The notes under the pieces were generated by a model, which was not told the origin of the DNA, did not search any database, and worked only from the letters and a program-made list of their open reading frames with translations. Source: Atriophallophorus winterbourni (lineage: Eukaryota > Platyhelminthes > Trematoda > Plagiorchiida > Microphallidae). Taken from it: DNA of 64,000 nt. Positions 10,701-21,844 of the stretch are shown one piece after another (position 1 is the stretch's first letter; each line of letters begins with the position of its first letter). Made by a program: the position numbers and the translations under genes. Location of the stretch: positions 1 through 64,000 of the forward strand of contig JACCGJ010000235.1 in assembly GCA_013407085.1 (NCBI GenBank). Direction: 5' to 3'.

Positions 10701-13700
10701 AGTTAGAGACAGTACGATCAGGATCAGAATAGGCTTGAAACAGTGGAAGAATGGTAAACAATTTGCGCTTGTATGCCACTGCTGGATAAGGTTGTCACTC
10801 TACTGAATTGTTATTTAGCTCCCAAGCTGATTCCAATCTCTCAAACGCCTGGTATTTGTAAAATCGTTTAACAATCGTCTCAAACCAGCGAGCTTGACCG
10901 AGTTATCTAATCAATGTCCGATTTCGGATATATATTTCGTGATATAGCCATACCTTTTGTGACATACACATACCGATGTATACATAAAAAATATTTCGTG
11001 AACTAAATTTACTAATTATTAATAATAAAATTTCATCATTTTTTTCTCCACATTGTGCATGCTTGACAGCATAGAACGAGCTTCATCGCTGTATACACTA
11101 AGATGGATATCATTAAATGTTAGTTGATTAGTGGGTACATTTTGTCTTAAACGGTTTCACATCGCGTCACTAATAATAAATGCATTATGCCATTTGACAA
11201 TGCGAATACATTTGAAGCATTTCGGGCAGCCTTATTGAGAAAGACTTGAATTCATGTAAACGAATTGCACGTGTCTTATTCAAGATTTCCGGCGTAACTT
11301 CTACTTGGTCCATGGTTGCTTCTGATATAAATCTTTTGCGAGAAATCTGTGAACTCCTATAGCGAAACAGTAATCAAACAAATTCTGGACATTTTACGAA
11401 AAACCCCGTGTTTGAAGTAGCAAATAAACTTAATGAAATTTTGATCACCCCATATTTTATTGATGTTTACACATGCAGATACATTCCACTTCCGGATTTG
11501 GGGTGTTTGCCCCAAATGCATGATAACTAATCTAGAATGAACGTAACTAAACGTTCTATAGAAAAATGTACGAGAATGTAAATTTTGCACTGCTGTGCAA
11601 ACAGTGTATTTCATATTTTTGCTTAGAATTCTTCTTAATTATTGTCGTTCTCACTCCACTACAGGAATGCGGCAAATATATTTTGAACTAATTTGAATTA
11701 ATTATAAAGCTTTTGGAGTGCTCACATCCCTGTATTTACACAGCACAACCGATTGTTTTCCGTCATCAAATGAAACAGCGGAAATGTAGTAAACGAACTT
11801 ATACTTGCAAGCTACCACTACAAAACCGTGCCTCGATAATTATGACCATGATAAAGTATTAATACTTTTTTGTGTTGTTTGTATTGACACGCAATACGAC
11901 TTCGGGTATTGAACGACTCAACCAGGAATACGCAAATCTAGGACTCACATCCTTGGATCCGAATTGCACCGCGCATTGACTGTCTGTGTAAGATTCAGAT
12001 ATGAGATACAAAAAGTGTGAAATACTCCGTTCTTTGGATTATCGACTCTGGCAAAATTAAAATTCGGTAACTGATTTTATGCATAGCCCGATTATTTAGA
12101 ATTTCACGGTTTACACGGAGGACTAAACACTGGAATCTTGCGGAACCCAACTATCGAAACCTTTCAGCGCGAGGCTTTTAGAAAATTAGAACTATATTCC
12201 TCCATGAATATGTGAATAAATACACAATTGACGCGTTCATACAGAGTAAATTGATCAATGTAAAAATGTCCAGCATTTTGTCCGGGTTCTTTTTGTCTAC
12301 ATGCACATACAATATTGAATTTTAATATGAACAAACATGCTAAACACGTATCACACGGACCAAATTTTGCGGACCAAGATTCTTGCATTCATCGCCTTAC
12401 GACACTACGATAAATTTTTCATGCTTTTTATAAGGTAACAACGCGCTTTACACGCATTCGACTATGTTCGATGACTTCCGCTCGTTTTACAATAGCATCG
12501 ATATTTTCGCTAAATCGATTGTTCTTTCCAGGCAATGCGATACGACCTATTCTCGGTGGTGCTGCATGTGGGTGGAAGCACATGTGGTGGACATTACCAT
12601 GCGTTCATCAAAGATCCTTACGGCACAGTTCGAGAACCAAGAGTTGAGAGTGAATCGGTGAGTAAATGATTCAATCCGTCTGCGACACGATCAGCTGAGG
12701 ACACCGGATCGGTCATTATCCCTTCGCTGAAACGAATGTATTAGTCGGTGGCCATCTCATTAAATATTCACAATATTTACCATTAGAATTCAATGCTGTA
12801 TTTGTAACAGAGCTCAATGAGAGTTTCACAATGATGGTGCCTATTAATCACAATGAATGTACATGCAATCCGATGGTTTCAAATTTAAGTTATGATAAAT
12901 GAAATTAGATCCGTGATTTTACTCTTTCTCTCAGCCAAATCATCAAGTATTGAACATTAGCATGGTCGAAATGGGCGAGTTTGGTAACAGCAGTTAACTG
13001 AATACTTATAGCGAGCAGCCGAATTTAAGTTCTACGAATCATCCGGGAAAGAAGCTATCGATAGCAAACTGCGTGGATAATAATTAATCTGGTAAACGAT
13101 CAAGCAATACTAAAACGAGCATCACATCTAAAAATCAATACGGTCATGAGTCCGTTGTGCATTAGTTAATCCATGTTTGGAGGATAAAACAACCTAGTAA
13201 TTTTTCGAAATTCTGCTTGCGTATATGACAGTTTTCCAATGGAAACATAGGAATTCTACGAGCTTTGCCTGCCCATTACTCATTGTTTTGTATGTCGATG
13301 AACAATCACACCTCAACAGTCAATAAGCAGGAAGCATTTGCACACATCAGGGTTATTGATCAAATTATGTAAGTTTACAAAGCCATTCAATCGACTACCA
13401 CTTGGACTTTAATCATTAACAACAGGTACGGAACGTTACTCTTATTCAAGCGAACAATATCTGATAAGACAGTTTAGAGTTTCCGCTAGACACGGGTAAC
13501 ACCGGGCACTTTCAACTCGGTATTAAAATATAGAGTTTCACAAGCACAGAATTTCAATCGACCATGTGCACATAATATCACGAACTTTTCCTTTACACAA
13601 AGCAATCTGTTAACTACTTTAACTTGAGTTGGAACCGCGTATTCTATTTAAAATATACATACTACTTCTCCAATCTCGTTTATTGGCATACAGAACAACA

Positions 13701-16700
13701 AATGTCGAACATCAACTACTCGCAAGGTGTTTGCCAAGTCTCCGTTTAAACTCAGTCAGAAAAAAGCTCCAAATGAACACATTGAGCACCGATCCATTAA
13801 CACCCAGTTAAACAGCGAATTACGCTCGCAAAATACCGACTCTGAAACGGGCTCGTATCAATTCTTGAAGCGAAACGAAAAAGATGCCGCGGTTGGCGAC
13901 CATAAGTTGACAAACAAATTGTTCTCGTGTGACAGGCAAACGAGTGTAACGGAAACTGATTGTGACACACTTCGTATGCCCGATTCTTGCATGGAACCCA
14001 ATGTAAACGGGATAAAAGAGAACGGAAATGGAACAAAGCCATCGGAACGGAATCCTTGCAGTCCTAGCATTGAAGAGACGGAGACAGCGACGGGTAACCA
14101 CATCGTCATGGAAGGGAGTAACACGATGGGTATTCCGAGGTAAAATAAGTTCATAGATTTATTCATAGACGATATGCGGGTAAAAAGTTATATTTTACAA
14201 GACGCGCAAAAATGTACATCGGGTCAGATGGTAAAAATATCAAAATATTGTTAGAGTTTATTGTCAAACATGAAAAACATACTTGTCCATGTGGGCATCT
14301 TGTGGTTTCTTGAAAACGTCAATGGTTCCAGATTGTACCACGTGAGTAGGTAAACTGTTCCGCAATTTCACAATGCGAACGGAAAATGCATATTTGCGCA
14401 AGTTCAACCTGCTGTGCTGTTAGTAAAGTTTAGATTGGTGACCGCGCCGATGCGTGCTATGAGAAAGATGAAACAAACGACTGCAAGGATGATTTGTTTG
14501 ATTAAGCACTGTCCAAATGAATATTAGTGCTCCTCGTTTCCGTCTATTGAGACGAATGCAAATTCAATATTTTAAGTTTCATTTCGTATGGATAATTAGA
14601 AAGTCCCAGGACGAGTTTTGTCGCTCTGCGTTGTGGAGTTTCAAATAGCTGAGTATCTGTTTTCAACCAAGGATCCCATGCCGGTATAGCATATTCGATA
14701 TGAGAACGGATGTAGATTAAAATCACTTGATCCGATTTAGCCGACATAAGGCTAATGGCATCGTTTGCTATGAGTCATTTCCTATTAAATGTCTTTCATT
14801 GATTTATTATACGCCAAAACTCTCCGTCATCCAACCCAAAAGTTCAAAACGCTTAAATAACATAAGTTCTATTATCAATGCCGTGGATAATTACATTTAG
14901 CTGGATTATTTTGGTCAAAGCAATTGTTAAGATTGGAAAAATAAGCTTTTTAGTATCCGCTACAAGATGATCCCGATCCATAAGTGAAAATCGGATTTAT
15001 ATCAACAATGCTGGATTCTGCTTATCAGTGTTGGTAATGAATAATGTTAAATTGCCGGGAGCAAAAACGCTAATGCCTTCCAAATTATAAGAGGAACAAA
15101 TTCATAATACGAAGATAGCCAGTGGAGATGACCTGGTTGATGTGATATAGTTAACCAATCCGCAAATTCAGCCTGTTAGATCAAATCGATTTTTACAATA
15201 TTGAAAGTAAGCTATGAGTGGTTTTGATGATGAACTGAAGTCGGTTGCTTATCATATAGGTAATTAGTATTTTGCTGTAAAACATGGCTATTTTGAAGAT
15301 TGCAAATCATATGGAAATTTGTATGAAGGGAAACCATTGAAATTTTACCCTGTCGATAATTTGGGGTTGATTATTCGACCTAACCGCTATGTTAATTCAA
15401 TACATAGCCTCAGAGGCACGAGGTTCTGAATTGAACGCCAATCTCACTCAAACTTTCCATGAAATATCTTACCCCAGGACGCCAATAAAGTTGGCACATT
15501 CCTGAGTTAGTCAAGAAGTTCACAACCGACGGGATACGGCATCTGATACACGATATATGGTTTAGACCTTCCATTCGGTAGAAAAGTCCAAGTTGATCGA
15601 ATTGTTCGATATATTTCATGTTTTGTGGACTTTCGGATAGAATTTCAGGTCATCATCACTGCACATGTTACAAGTAACTGAATAGAGATTCTCTAAAATA
15701 GTTTTTGCACTTACGTCACAACAGTCCAACAACTAAATGAACTTGGCTGTAAATGACATTTATGATATTTTTGAGTATTAACTCACTTGATAACCGATAA
15801 ATTAATCCGATTTAACGCTATAAAACCCCCATTTTATTTATTGAACAGAGTCAGTGAGAATATTAAAGTATCGGTTAAGACCTCATCGAATTTGTCAGAC
15901 AACAGTCCGAAAACCGTTTCGCCGAACCTCGCAGACAAGTTGAAGGAAGTAGTACTCGTGGATTGTATTCAAGCGGGAAGCGAGCAACCAAAGCATGGTC
16001 ATACAACAACAAAGCTTAAAAAGGCCAATGTGAATTATCACAGTAAACAGCAACACATCGAAAGCACAAAAAGATACGATGGGTGTCAATACCGACACCC
16101 TCCTACTGAGCAAGGTGTAGCGGGCGCAGTAGGAGTATATGCTGCTTCAAGACCGGCAACAAGACTGCGTTCTCAGTCAGCGCACGTTCCGCTTCCAATA
16201 CAAAGAAACTTGAATGAGAAAACTATCTTACTCGGAGGTAGAGAAATGTCGAGTCGTGTAAAAACAGCTTCATCAGCCGGGCGTAAACAACCCACTTTCA
16301 AACAAGCATCTATTGCGAAGCAACTTCCACGCACGAATATCAATAGAATGAAGACCAAACAGAATTCGTGTCTTCGCCTGAACCACACGCAAGTTAGCCA
16401 GAAAAATATATCCAACCGCCGATCCTCCTCCTCCTCCCCCAATTCATCATCAAATATTTCCACAATGCCATCAAGACCACAACATTTGCAACCGCACATT
16501 AGTAGCAGTCTGTACACCTCATCGGAACAGTCGACAGTTGCTACTAGTTGGCGTTCCAAATTGTTTCAAGGGGAAAGTAAAGTGTCGGTAACCTCTGACG
16601 CACACTTTCCACCAACATCGGAACAAGAATCCACGCTGTCTAACGGCACCAAGTTTACTGATGATCCACCACCACCTTATGAGGCCGTTTTTACAAGTCG

Positions 16701-17067
16701 ACCGTTGATGATGCGCTCCCATGCACGGGTATTGTCAACCTCGGCTGCTTCTGATACACTGTATGAACAAAGCAACTATCTTGATACAAGCCAAGATCTG
16801 TATACCACAGAGAATGCTCGCACCACAAACAGTGGTATACAGAACAATATGACAGATCAATATAAAAGTGACAAATCCAACGATTACGATGGGACCACCG
16901 AAATAGTGATTGGACGCTGGTTTGATTTCAATGATGAGAATATTTCCGAAGTTGATCCGTCGTGTTTTTCTCGTGTATTTCAAGGACCTGAGTGTGCATA
17001 TATGTTGTTTTATAGGTTGGTCAATATGGTTTCCACCAATAAATCCACTGTGATCACATCGAAATAA
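7722..17067 (+). CDS. USP40: USP40-like ubiquitin carboxyl-terminal hydrolase
   Basis: Exons: 7722-7908, 8850-8899, 8960-9034, 9073-9198, 9225-9272, 9316-9459, 9933-10088, 12532-12657, 13694-14139, 15849-17067. Phases chain without a break to give 858 residues. The ATG at 7722 follows an in-frame TAA. The Cys box is NQGGTCYLNTLLQTLLHTPEF (catalytic Cys46). Then come a helix with QDIQELNRLLF, a zinc-ribbon-like pair CLRC...CDSC, the block LPPVLTLSLSRFYFD, and the His box GGHYHAFIKD. The last block, WFDFND...QGPECAYMLFYR, is recognisably that of USP40. USPs remove ubiquitin from proteins by cysteine protease chemistry; the target is unknown. About 530 polar, Ser-rich residues (with a DDPPPPYEA segment) lie between the His box and the last block, much longer than my recollection of vertebrate USP40. 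The vertebrate C-terminal ubiquitin-like half was not found: either the protein ends at TAA 17065-17067, or splicing occurs at the GT at 17016. Confidence 0.88.
8250..8370 (-). repeat. Subfamily B repeat in USP40-like intron 1
   Basis: It contains GTGCTCACATCCCCATCCCT, CACCACTACCGGTTTC and GTGGAGACAGTAAGATCAGG, the B signature also found at 50.5 and 56.4 kb. Confidence 0.75.
8284..8325 (-). ncRNA. Hammerhead-like motif, B type, core complete
   Basis: Minus strand: CUCCAC, CUGACGA (position 7 is free in the consensus), stem II UGGC-AAACA-GCCU (3 bp), GAAA, ACCGGU, then A as the permitted H17, then GUGGUG pairing with CUCCAC at 5 of 6 positions. All invariant core bases of the hammerhead consensus are present. 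Stem III would be only ACC/GGU with no loop, so cleavage would probably need a dimer. Confidence 0.65.
10434..10475 (-). ncRNA. Hammerhead-like motif, A type
   Basis: CUGAUGA and GAAA are present on the minus strand with a 3-bp stem II (GUG/CAC). The stem III block is AUCGGU and stem I is poorly paired. It is probably a decayed copy. Confidence 0.4.
10667..10708 (-). ncRNA. Hammerhead-like motif, A type, core complete
   Basis: Minus strand: CUGAUGA, stem II AUGC-AAACA-GCAC (3 bp plus one mismatch), GAAA, ACCGGU and C17. All core bases are present, but stem I (CUCUAA with AUGGGG) is weak. Confidence 0.5.
11710..11840 (-). repeat. Degenerate subfamily B repeat
   Basis: GTGCTCACATCCC, CACAACCGATTGTTTTCCGT and CATCAAATGAAACAG are remnants of a B repeat in the same intron. 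Confidence 0.5.
14230..14765 (-). mobile_element. Old CR1/jockey-like LINE 3' fragment
   Basis: The minus-strand translation has IEYAIPAWDPWLKTDTQLFE and RRATKLVLGLSNYPYEMKLK, equivalent to the post-RT region of CR1-type elements but from a subfamily other than the 35-kb copy. It sits in the USP40-like intron 14140-15848. From 14766 to 15848 nothing else was recognised. Confidence 0.65.
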
Positions 17068-17284
17068 AACTGCGAAGCATTCAATATTTCGTTACTTTGA
17101 ATGATAGAAGAGTGTGTGCGTGTGAATCACCGTTTGCTTTCACGGGAGCTTGGTTTTACTAGTTCTGATGATATGATGTGTATTGATCAATCAGGAAAAC
17201 ATGCAGACTAGATTTGAGTAGATCATGTTGAAATGAGTGCGAACTATCCATGAGAACAATAATATTGAGTCGACAACAAAACAA
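17068..17284. other. Short intergenic stretch after USP40-like stop
   Basis: Nothing recognised. Possible 3' UTR of the USP40-like gene; no canonical AATAAA was pinned down close to the stop. Confidence 0.3.
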
Positions 17285-17560
17285 AGTGTTTAACAAAGTT
17301 AGACAGTGAAGTCACTGTTTAACCGGGTTCGTACAAGGAACCCCGATGTTCAAACACAGAATCACAATGATTCCGGGCCAAGAACTCAGGGCGCTTATGG
17401 ATGGCCAAAGTAATGTGTTGCTCACATACCCCGCACTTACACCCCACAACCGGTTTCTGGTGGTTTGCCGTCATCAAGTGGTGACAGTAAGATTAGGTCA
17501 AGTGATGTTCCCAAACAGCTTCAATGATATTTTCTTAAGAGATAAAAATAGCGCGTGAAA
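17285..17560 (-). repeat. Subfamily B repeat, near full length
   Basis: It runs from GTTTAACAAAGTTAGACAGTG through GGTTCGTACAAGGAACCCC (hairpin) and the AGAATCACAATGATTCC palindrome to CCACAACCGGTTTC and GGTGACAGTAAGATTAGG. The order is the same as in the copy at 50.4-50.7 kb. Confidence 0.75.
17442..17483 (-). ncRNA. Hammerhead-like motif, B type, C3 mutated
   Basis: Minus strand: UUGAUGA instead of CUGAUGA, stem II around CGGC-AAACC-ACCA, GAAA, ACCGGU and U17. The C3-to-U change in the core should impair cleavage. Confidence 0.4.
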
Positions 17561-18117
17561 GTATTTCGATCCAAAATTTTTGTTATCAAAAAGCCTTTTA
17601 AACGAAGTACATAAAATTATACATGCCAACAATGAAAAAGAAGTGGAAAAATACGAGAAAGGACGACTCGGGAAATCTGTTCAGCCCAAACGGTCAAATA
17701 CGGGACGCGTGTTGAGCTTAGTATTTTGATGATGTGTTCAAGTTGGGGTGTCGGAAGTGTTGACACATAGATACTTGATAAGTTTCTCTCGAGTATGGTT
17801 TGTGCACTTAAGTTTAGATTGTGAAAGATTACTAGCAATCTCCGAGAAATAAAGAAATATAAAGACTGCTTAGAATAGTTATTCAGTTCTAGTGCCGATT
17901 AAACAACAAATACATGATAGGCCAACATTTTCGGATTCGCTGCTTTTAAAAGACCAGTGAAATGAGGCTGAAATTTCGCATATTTTCGATTAAAGCTTTT
18001 ATACTCCTCCTCTTCTTTTTATTTTAAAAATAAAAATTAACTATTAATTAGAATATGTATGTATGTATATATGATTAGATTTTTCAAGACAATGTTTAAC
18101 CATAACTGCGTCACGTA

Positions 18118-18350
18118 AGCACTTTTACTTCTGCGAGCCACAGTGTCGACCATGTTCACTTGTATGAAAGCACAAGCCAGGTTCATGCAAAGTACCGTAC
18201 AGTCGAGACTGCACGTGGGCTAAGATACTGTCAGGTTGCCCAGGCCTAGACAGATATGAGAAAGAAAATAGAAATGGTAGTGAGACTCCAGCCTGTTTCA
18301 GCATGCAGCTCACCACCGATGGCCAATCAATTTATCAAGGTGTTAGCCGC
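18118..18350 (+). repeat. Dispersed repeat, subfamily C
   Basis: The block with GTATGAAAGCACAAGCC, GTCGAGACTGCACGTGGGC, TACTGTCAGGTTGCCCAGGC and CAGCATGCAGCTCACCACC recurs at 45.67, 47.22 and 48.73 kb. At 48.73 kb it lies directly upstream of an RTE 3' end, so it may belong to the RTE tail or to a SINE mobilised by it. Confidence 0.65.
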
Positions 18351-19319
18351 ACAGCACGTAAGTACTGTACAATTGCACATCCGTGCATCAAATTGACGAG
18401 AATACCACCATATTAATCGAATTGGCCACTGGTCCTGATCTTGCCTACGTGGCTTAAAACCCAAAGCGGTCAAACAGATTTGGTGAACGGAACGCTACTT
18501 AGTCATGTTCCTTGTCCTGACCGCCATTCTTTGTCTGACGAAGTTCCTGCGTCACAAGCGAAGCGTTAACCGAAATAGCTCTAACCGAATGCATACAAAT
18601 TTCTTTCCAATATCAGATAAATTTGTGAATGACTTTGTTTTTATTTCCACATTCCATCTGTCAAGCGGAAGTTATGGAATAACGGATTGTTATGAAAAGT
18701 TATAGCAAAAGAAAAAGTAATCGTACGCAGTCAGTTTATTGTATACTCCCCACAGAGAAGGTAATCTGACTCCATTACGTCAGTCAACTTGAGTGTAAGA
18801 CGGGAAGATGTTGCATGCATTATCCGGTACCGCACTTATTGTGTAGATCATGCGATTAAACGTTGCAGATGTTGCTCTTTGATTCTGTCCTCATTTTCAA
18901 CAAGCGCCTGTGTCAGTTTCATACACCTGATCTACGTACCAGAAGGATGCTCAGGCTCACGGGTGGATGTTTATCCATGCTTTCGTTATCGCCAAGTAGT
19001 ACAGAGGTTATAAGTTCATCCAATGAAGAAAGCCTTAGGCTAAAGCATTTATTTTACTGACCACTTGCGCTACCCATCTAACAACCGGTTATGGCGTAGA
19101 ACCAAGGTCAAGCACACCCGCGGCGAAGTTTTTTCCATTTGAAATGTAGACATATCCCCAGTATAAACTTTCGAACCCATACCGCAGTATATGCCAAGAA
19201 ATGCTTGACAGCTGAGTACTTGTAAGCGATGGGCAAAATGCACTGGTTAGAAACTCTGCACATCCTCAAAGCCTTGCCGCCCTGATTAGCGAGGAATGAA
19301 AGAATAAGCACAAGTAATC

Positions 19320-19325
19320 TTTATT
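19320..19325 (-). promoter_or_regulatory. Candidate polyadenylation signal AATAAA
   Basis: TTTATT on the plus strand, i.e. AATAAA on the minus strand, 138 bases downstream of the stop codon of the minus-strand membrane-protein exon at 19464. Confidence 0.4.
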
Positions 19326-19463
19326 GCCTTGTTTTGAATAAATATTTTTTACATTGTTGTTATTAACAACAAACTGGTGAAAAATCGATTGGAAGACGAA
19401 TGACTAATATTGATTTTATAAGGAGTAAATCATTTTTTTCCGCATGTGATCAAATGAAAACAA

Positions 19464-20021
19464 TTAAGATGTTTGACCAATGGTTCGTTGAGTTGTACCA
19501 TAAACCGCTGCGGGTCTGTTCACCTGATTGGTCGCATTGACAGCATTCATTCCCATCACTTGCTGCTGGTTTTGCGGGAAATCCAAAGTTCGTGTAGCAA
19601 ATGCTCCAAAAGCTCCACCCATGTTGGGTGGTATTACTCCGTAACGACCGTAGATTGGATGCCAAGCGTTCGCTTGACGACCTTCCGCTTCCGCAGCTGC
19701 TGCTGCTTCCTTTGCAGCTTGTTCAGCCAACTCCAAAGCAAGTGCGGCTTCACGTTCACGTCGTTTACGGTTGCGTGTTCGGCACAACATTAGTTTTTCG
19801 GCATTCAAAATGCAGAATGCAACGATGATACCGATTGTTAAAAGAATCACTAACACCAATAGACTAGCGTACAGTACCGAGGAAGGTACTTTCAGTTCTT
19901 CAACCAATCCGGTGTGTGGCTTGCGCTTCCTGGGTTTGACTTTTTTATTCCGCTCGATTCGAAATGGGCATCTGTTAAGCGCTGTGTTACGATCAACGCG
20001 ATCTGACGTGGTTGGTAAAGC
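19464..20021 (-). CDS. 3'-terminal exon of single-pass membrane protein
   Basis: The frame is open from a TTCTCAG acceptor just above 20021 (phase 0, begins ALPTTSDRVDRN) to the stop at 19464: 185 residues. A single Cys precedes a basic dibasic-rich stretch (NKKVKPRKRKPH). Then comes one strong transmembrane segment (SSVLYASLLVLVILLTIGII onward), then a Lys/Arg-rich juxtamembrane part. An Ala/Glu-rich helix (about 45 residues) and a Gln/Asn-rich tail follow. The orientation therefore looks type I with a cytoplasmic tail. RKRK before the membrane could be a furin-type site, as in zona-pellucida-domain proteins, but I cannot show a ZP domain. It probably belongs to the same gene as the exons at 23561-23827 and 33698-34405. 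Confidence 0.65.
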   Translation of the reverse strand, partial: ALPTTSDRVDRNTALNRCPFRIERNKKVKPRKRKPHTGLVEELKVPSSVLYASLLVLVILLTIGIIVAFCILNAEKLMLCRTRNRKRREREAALALELAEQAAKEAAAAAEAEGRQANAWHPIYGRYGVIPPNMGGAFGAFATRTLDFPQNQQQVMGMNAVNATNQVNRPAAVYGTTQRTIGQTS

Positions 20022-20989
20022 CTGAGAATTGAATAAAACTGAATATCAACTGAACATGTGAATGCGTACAGAACATCAATTCTACGCTATGGTTAATGAC
20101 CTTCAATGAATCATATGAATAGCATACGGTTCAGACCATGTATTTCAAGACTAAAAGAGACGGGCGCAATAGTCTATAGAAAGAGGAACGTTCCAATAAA
20201 ACCAATGGATATTGAGCGGGAGTCAATGTTGAAGTCAATTGATAATCCTTCCGGTTCAAGCCCAACTCACGTCAACTTACAAAAGTACTAATGTACCGTA
20301 ATACAACTCTTATGAACACGGCTTGTTGGCTAAGCTGATAATAGGTCTTACGCTTCAACGTCCAACACTTGGATATGAATCTATAGGCAAGGAAGATAAA
20401 GTTTTATTCAAAAAGACGTAATAAAATTGTTTCACTAGGCTCGCTGCGTAATGTTTATTGGTACATTTCTGCCATGTGACCATGACAGCAGCACTAGTTG
20501 GTCAGCATTTAAAGGATCGCAATGTGCACAGTTTGTGTAAATGGAAAATGACTTTTACCGCGATTCCTCAACACCCGTTAAAAGAAGACATTGAACAATC
20601 GCGGGTTCGATCAATTAAAAACTACATTGCATTTATAACGCGACTCACGGTCTGTCAATCAAATAGCTATAACAACATTGAGCTGAAGTTCATTCAAGTT
20701 GCATTGCTTTGTCAAGAACGATTAAGGGCTCAAAAAACTACTTGAGATACCTAGGCATGTATTCCTTCGGACATGTAACCAAGATTCATGTGTAACTAGA
20801 CCGATGGTGTCGCAACAGCTTAGTTCCGATTTTTGGAGTGAGTGTTTGTCTGACGATTCTGAAAGTGTAAATGTCTACAGCCGGATAATATTGCGCGGTG
20901 CATAATCCGGCTGCTCTCTTCAGGAAACAAAAATGTTATCAGAATTATCGTAGAAACACCAAAAGCTGCGAAATCTCAAACGGTATGCG

Positions 20990-21075
20990 TAATTAACAAA
21001 GTTTAACTCGAATGGCACTGTTGAATAGAGTTCTTACAAAGAATCACGGTGATCAAATACAAAATACGATTTCGC
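20990..21075 (-). repeat. Subfamily B repeat scrap
   Basis: CACTGTTGAATAGAGTTCTT and AAGAATCACGGTGATCAAATAC match the 3' joint of B repeats only. Confidence 0.4.
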
Positions 21076-21844
21076 ATTGAGCGGTCAAGACAATTAAAAT
21101 GAACCAATTTGATGTTGCGCTCATATCCCATTTACTTATGCGTAAGATTATAATAAATTAGAGAACTAAAATTCTACCAGTCATTTATTTAGAAAAAACA
21201 CTTTTTCGCAAGGCGTAGCATTGAGACATTCGATTTAATCTCACGTAGATATTTAAATACCGCGCAAGTTTGCTTGAGAGCAAGTGCATCGCTCAGTCAT
21301 CGCACGGATTATCAATAAATTGGCAGAGCCAAGAAATAACGCAAGAGAATTGTCAAACAATGGCTCTGCTAGTTAAAGAGAGTTTCAAAATCAAAGAGAA
21401 TTATGAAGTGGCCACAGTTAGTCTGAAAGTGGAATTGATGCTTCGGTGTGAAGGACATGCACTAAATATCCCATGGCAAATAAAATTTCACATTAGTTTC
21501 GGCTACGTATGACGTTAACGAGATCACTCTGCTCATGGAAACATTACAATAAGCACGCGTCAGCCTAATGAAGCTTGCGCCCGCGTTTATCCGCGTGGGT
21601 TAATATCCCACCCCGGTCGCCGATTTTTGACACACCAGAACGCAAGTTCGAACAAGTCATGTTGTTTTTAGAACTGTGTGTTATTTTGTGTTCTTAAGCT
21701 CTCGATACAACTATTACGTGACTCTTTTCTTTCGGAGAGCTTCATGCGCTAGAATTTTTCAGTTGATTAAAGCCTTACAATCAGGTGTTGTCCCCTAACT
21801 ATGCTGTTGCTCATCCATTCATTCTGTCTTTCAAAACTGGTTAT

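Larger units (their letters stand above)
10395..10830 (-). repeat. Tandem pair of subfamily A repeats
   Basis: Two head-to-tail copies lie about 235 bp apart (the TTTGCACGCATTTCTATC block near 10409 and CTTTCGCATGCATTTCAATC near 10643). They are linked by a perfect hairpin GGTTGGTACGACCAACC. They sit in the large USP40-like intron 10089-12531. Confidence 0.75.

Noticed and set aside
13727..14143. Treating the 138-codon frame as a separate gene
   Set aside because: Its splice sites and phase fit the USP40-like gene (exon 13694-14139).
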